Source: JBGPFS01 sp041483455 (lineage in GTDB: Bacteria; Chloroflexota; Limnocylindria; Limnocylindrales; CSP1-4). Taken from it: a stretch of DNA of 7,542 nt. The notes beneath the pieces were generated by a model that was given only the letters and a program-made list of their open reading frames with translations, searched no databases and had not been told where the DNA came from. A program made the translations under genes and the position numbers. Shown here one piece after another: positions 6,493 through 7,542 of this stretch (the stretch's first letter is position 1; every line of letters begins with the position of its first letter). The stretch is taken from NCBI GenBank assembly GCA_041483455.1, contig JBGPFS010000115.1:1-7542 (forward strand), read 5' to 3'.

Positions 6493-6517
6493 CGGAGCGG
6501 TTCCCCGGCGGGCTCCG
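6493..6517 (-). repeat. Second inverted repeat downstream of guaA
   Basis: Arms CGGAGC (6493-6498) and GCTCCG (6512-6517) form a perfect 6-bp stem with a 13-nt GC-rich loop. It sits directly after the first hairpin that follows the guaA stop. There is no T-tract. It may add to a termination or 3'-end protection region; support is weaker than for the first hairpin. Confidence 0.35.
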
Positions 6518-6518
6518 A

Positions 6519-6543
6519 CTCGGGGCCGGTCAATGCCCCCGAG
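6519..6543 (-). terminator. GC-rich hairpin just after guaA, possible terminator or 3'-end stabiliser
   Basis: Perfect 7-bp arms CTCGGGG (6519-6525) and CCCCGAG (6537-6543) surround an 11-nt loop, starting 3 nt after the guaA stop codon. The place and stability fit a transcript 3' end. The lack of a following T-tract makes this a non-canonical terminator at best; it could equally protect the guaA mRNA while transcription continues into the zinc-ribbon gene. Confidence 0.45.
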
Positions 6544-6546
6544 CGC

Positions 6547-7542
6547 TCACTCCCACTCGATCGTCGCCGGTGGCTTCGAGCTGATGTCGTAGACCACCCG
6601 GTTGACGCCCGGGACCTCGTTCACGATCCGCGAGCTGATCTTGCCAAGGACGTCGTAGGGAAGCTTCGCCCAGTCGGCGGTCATCCCGTCCTCGGAGGTG
6701 ACCGCCCGGATCGCGACGACGTTCGCATACGTGCGCCCGTCACCCATCACGCCCACCGAGCGGACCGGGGTCAGGATCGCGAACGACTGCCAGACGCTCC
6801 GGTAGAGACCGGCCGCCTTGATCTCGTCGATGACGATCCAGTCCGCGTCGCGCAGGGTCTCGAGCCGCTCCGCCGTGACCTCCCCGATGATCCGGATCGC
6901 GAGGCCGGGCCCGGGGAACGGCTGGCGCTGGACCATCGCGTCCGGCAGCCCGAGCTCCGTGCCGACCTTCCGGACCTCGTCCTTGAACAGGTACCGGAGC
7001 GGCTCGACGAGCTTGAAGCGGAGGTCGGCCGGCAGGCCGCCGACGTTGTGGTGGGTCTTGATCTTCTGGGCGGTCTTCGTCTCGGAGGTGGCGCTCTCGA
7101 TGACGTCCGGGTAGAGCGTCCCCTGGGTCAGGAAATCGATCCGCCCGAGCTTCGTGGCCTCCTCCTCGAAGACCCGGATGAACTCGTCGCCGATGATCCT
7201 GCGCTTCTGCTCGGGATCGACCACGCCAGCGAGCCGGGCGAGGAAGCGTTCGCGTGCGTCGACCATGACCAGCTGCATCCCGAGGTTCGCCTCGAAGGTC
7301 TGGCGGAGAAGCTCGGATTCCTTCTTGCGCATCAGCCCGTGGTCGACGTAGATGCAGGTCAGCCGGTCCCCGACGGCACGGTGGACGAGCGCCGCGGCGA
7401 CCGCCGAATCCACGCCACCCGACAGCGCGCAGATGACCTTCCCGTCCGAGCCGACCTGGCGAGCGTGGGCGTCCACGCGCTCGCGGATCTCCGAGACCGT
7501 CGACTCGATGAAGTTCGCAGGCGTCCAGGTCGGGCGCGCGCC
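6547..7542 (-). CDS. guaA: GMP synthase (glutamine-hydrolysing), C-terminal 331 residues; 5' end outside the window
   Basis: GuaA makes GMP from XMP, ATP and glutamine in the last step of guanine nucleotide synthesis in the cytoplasm. The visible part holds the end of the interdomain linker, the whole ATP pyrophosphatase domain and the dimerisation domain. Counting from the window edge, the PP-loop SGGVDS is at 41-46, QGTLYPDVIES at 140-150, HHNVGGLP at 164-171, RQPFPGPGLAIRI at 206-218, and the canonical C-terminus KPPATIEWE at 323-331. All are intact, so this end is functional by sequence. The N-terminal glutaminase domain, roughly 190 residues judging from the usual PP-loop position, lies beyond 7542. 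A GTG at 7476 is internal, since the frame continues upstream with recognisable linker sequence (NFIESTVSEIRERV). Hairpins directly downstream may separate it from the next genes. Confidence 0.97.
   Translation of the reverse strand, partial: GARPTWTPANFIESTVSEIRERVDAHARQVGSDGKVICALSGGVDSAVAAALVHRAVGDRLTCIYVDHGLMRKKESELLRQTFEANLGMQLVMVDARERFLARLAGVVDPEQKRRIIGDEFIRVFEEEATKLGRIDFLTQGTLYPDVIESATSETKTAQKIKTHHNVGGLPADLRFKLVEPLRYLFKDEVRKVGTELGLPDAMVQRQPFPGPGLAIRIIGEVTAERLETLRDADWIVIDEIKAAGLYRSVWQSFAILTPVRSVGVMGDGRTYANVVAIRAVTSEDGMTADWAKLPYDVLGKISSRIVNEVPGVNRVVYDISSKPPATIEWE

Noticed and set aside
1..7542. CRISPR arrays, tRNA or rRNA genes, insertion sequences, phage or toxin-antitoxin genes
   Set aside because: No regularly spaced repeats, cloverleaf-like structure, transposase or integrase motifs, or small paired toxin-antitoxin frames were seen on either strand.

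Overview
The window is GC-rich DNA (about 70% by eye) in which every supported gene lies on the minus strand, so transcription runs from high to low coordinates. The most informative genes are a GMP synthase (guaA) and a full-length UPF0182 (COG1615/PF03699) membrane protein. UPF0182 proteins are known mainly from Actinobacteria, Cyanobacteria and Chloroflexota. Together with the GC content, the GTG/TTG starts and the Pro/Ala/Arg-rich protein tails, this suggests a Chloroflexota (Limnocylindria-like) or actinobacterial chromosome. That placement is inference; no rRNA or other taxonomic marker is present. Nothing marks the region as a mobile element.

In transcription order: the C-terminal two thirds of guaA (7542-6547, cut by the window edge); a spacer with two GC-rich inverted repeats (6413-6546); a 158-aa protein with one N-terminal zinc ribbon and an acidic low-complexity body (6412-5936); a 53-nt spacer nearly filled by a nested inverted repeat (5935-5882); a 153-aa soluble protein of unknown family (5881-5420); the 1097-aa UPF0182 protein, starting at GTG (5369-2076); a 312-aa six-helix membrane protein whose best start, a TTG, lies 5 nt after the UPF0182 stop (2070-1132); a 177-nt spacer holding a possible 22-codon ORF behind a hairpin (1131-955); a 249-aa protein with two membrane helices and a double zinc ribbon (954-205); and the first 69 codons of another membrane protein, overlapping the previous stop (208-1).

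The genes after guaA are closely spaced or overlap and could form one or two operons. Their theme is the envelope: three membrane proteins, one of them large with a probable extracellular domain, plus two zinc-ribbon proteins. What they do together is unknown. GuaA is housekeeping, making GMP from XMP, and two hairpins separate it from the rest.

I found no convincing undescribed defence or mobile system. The most unusual structure is a set of inverted repeats at gene junctions, above all the 9+7 bp nested stem at 5885-5934 and a UNCG-capped hairpin at 1112-1127. Both would bury the ribosome-binding region of the next reading frame. GC-rich DNA forms such stems by chance fairly often, so comparative data are needed.
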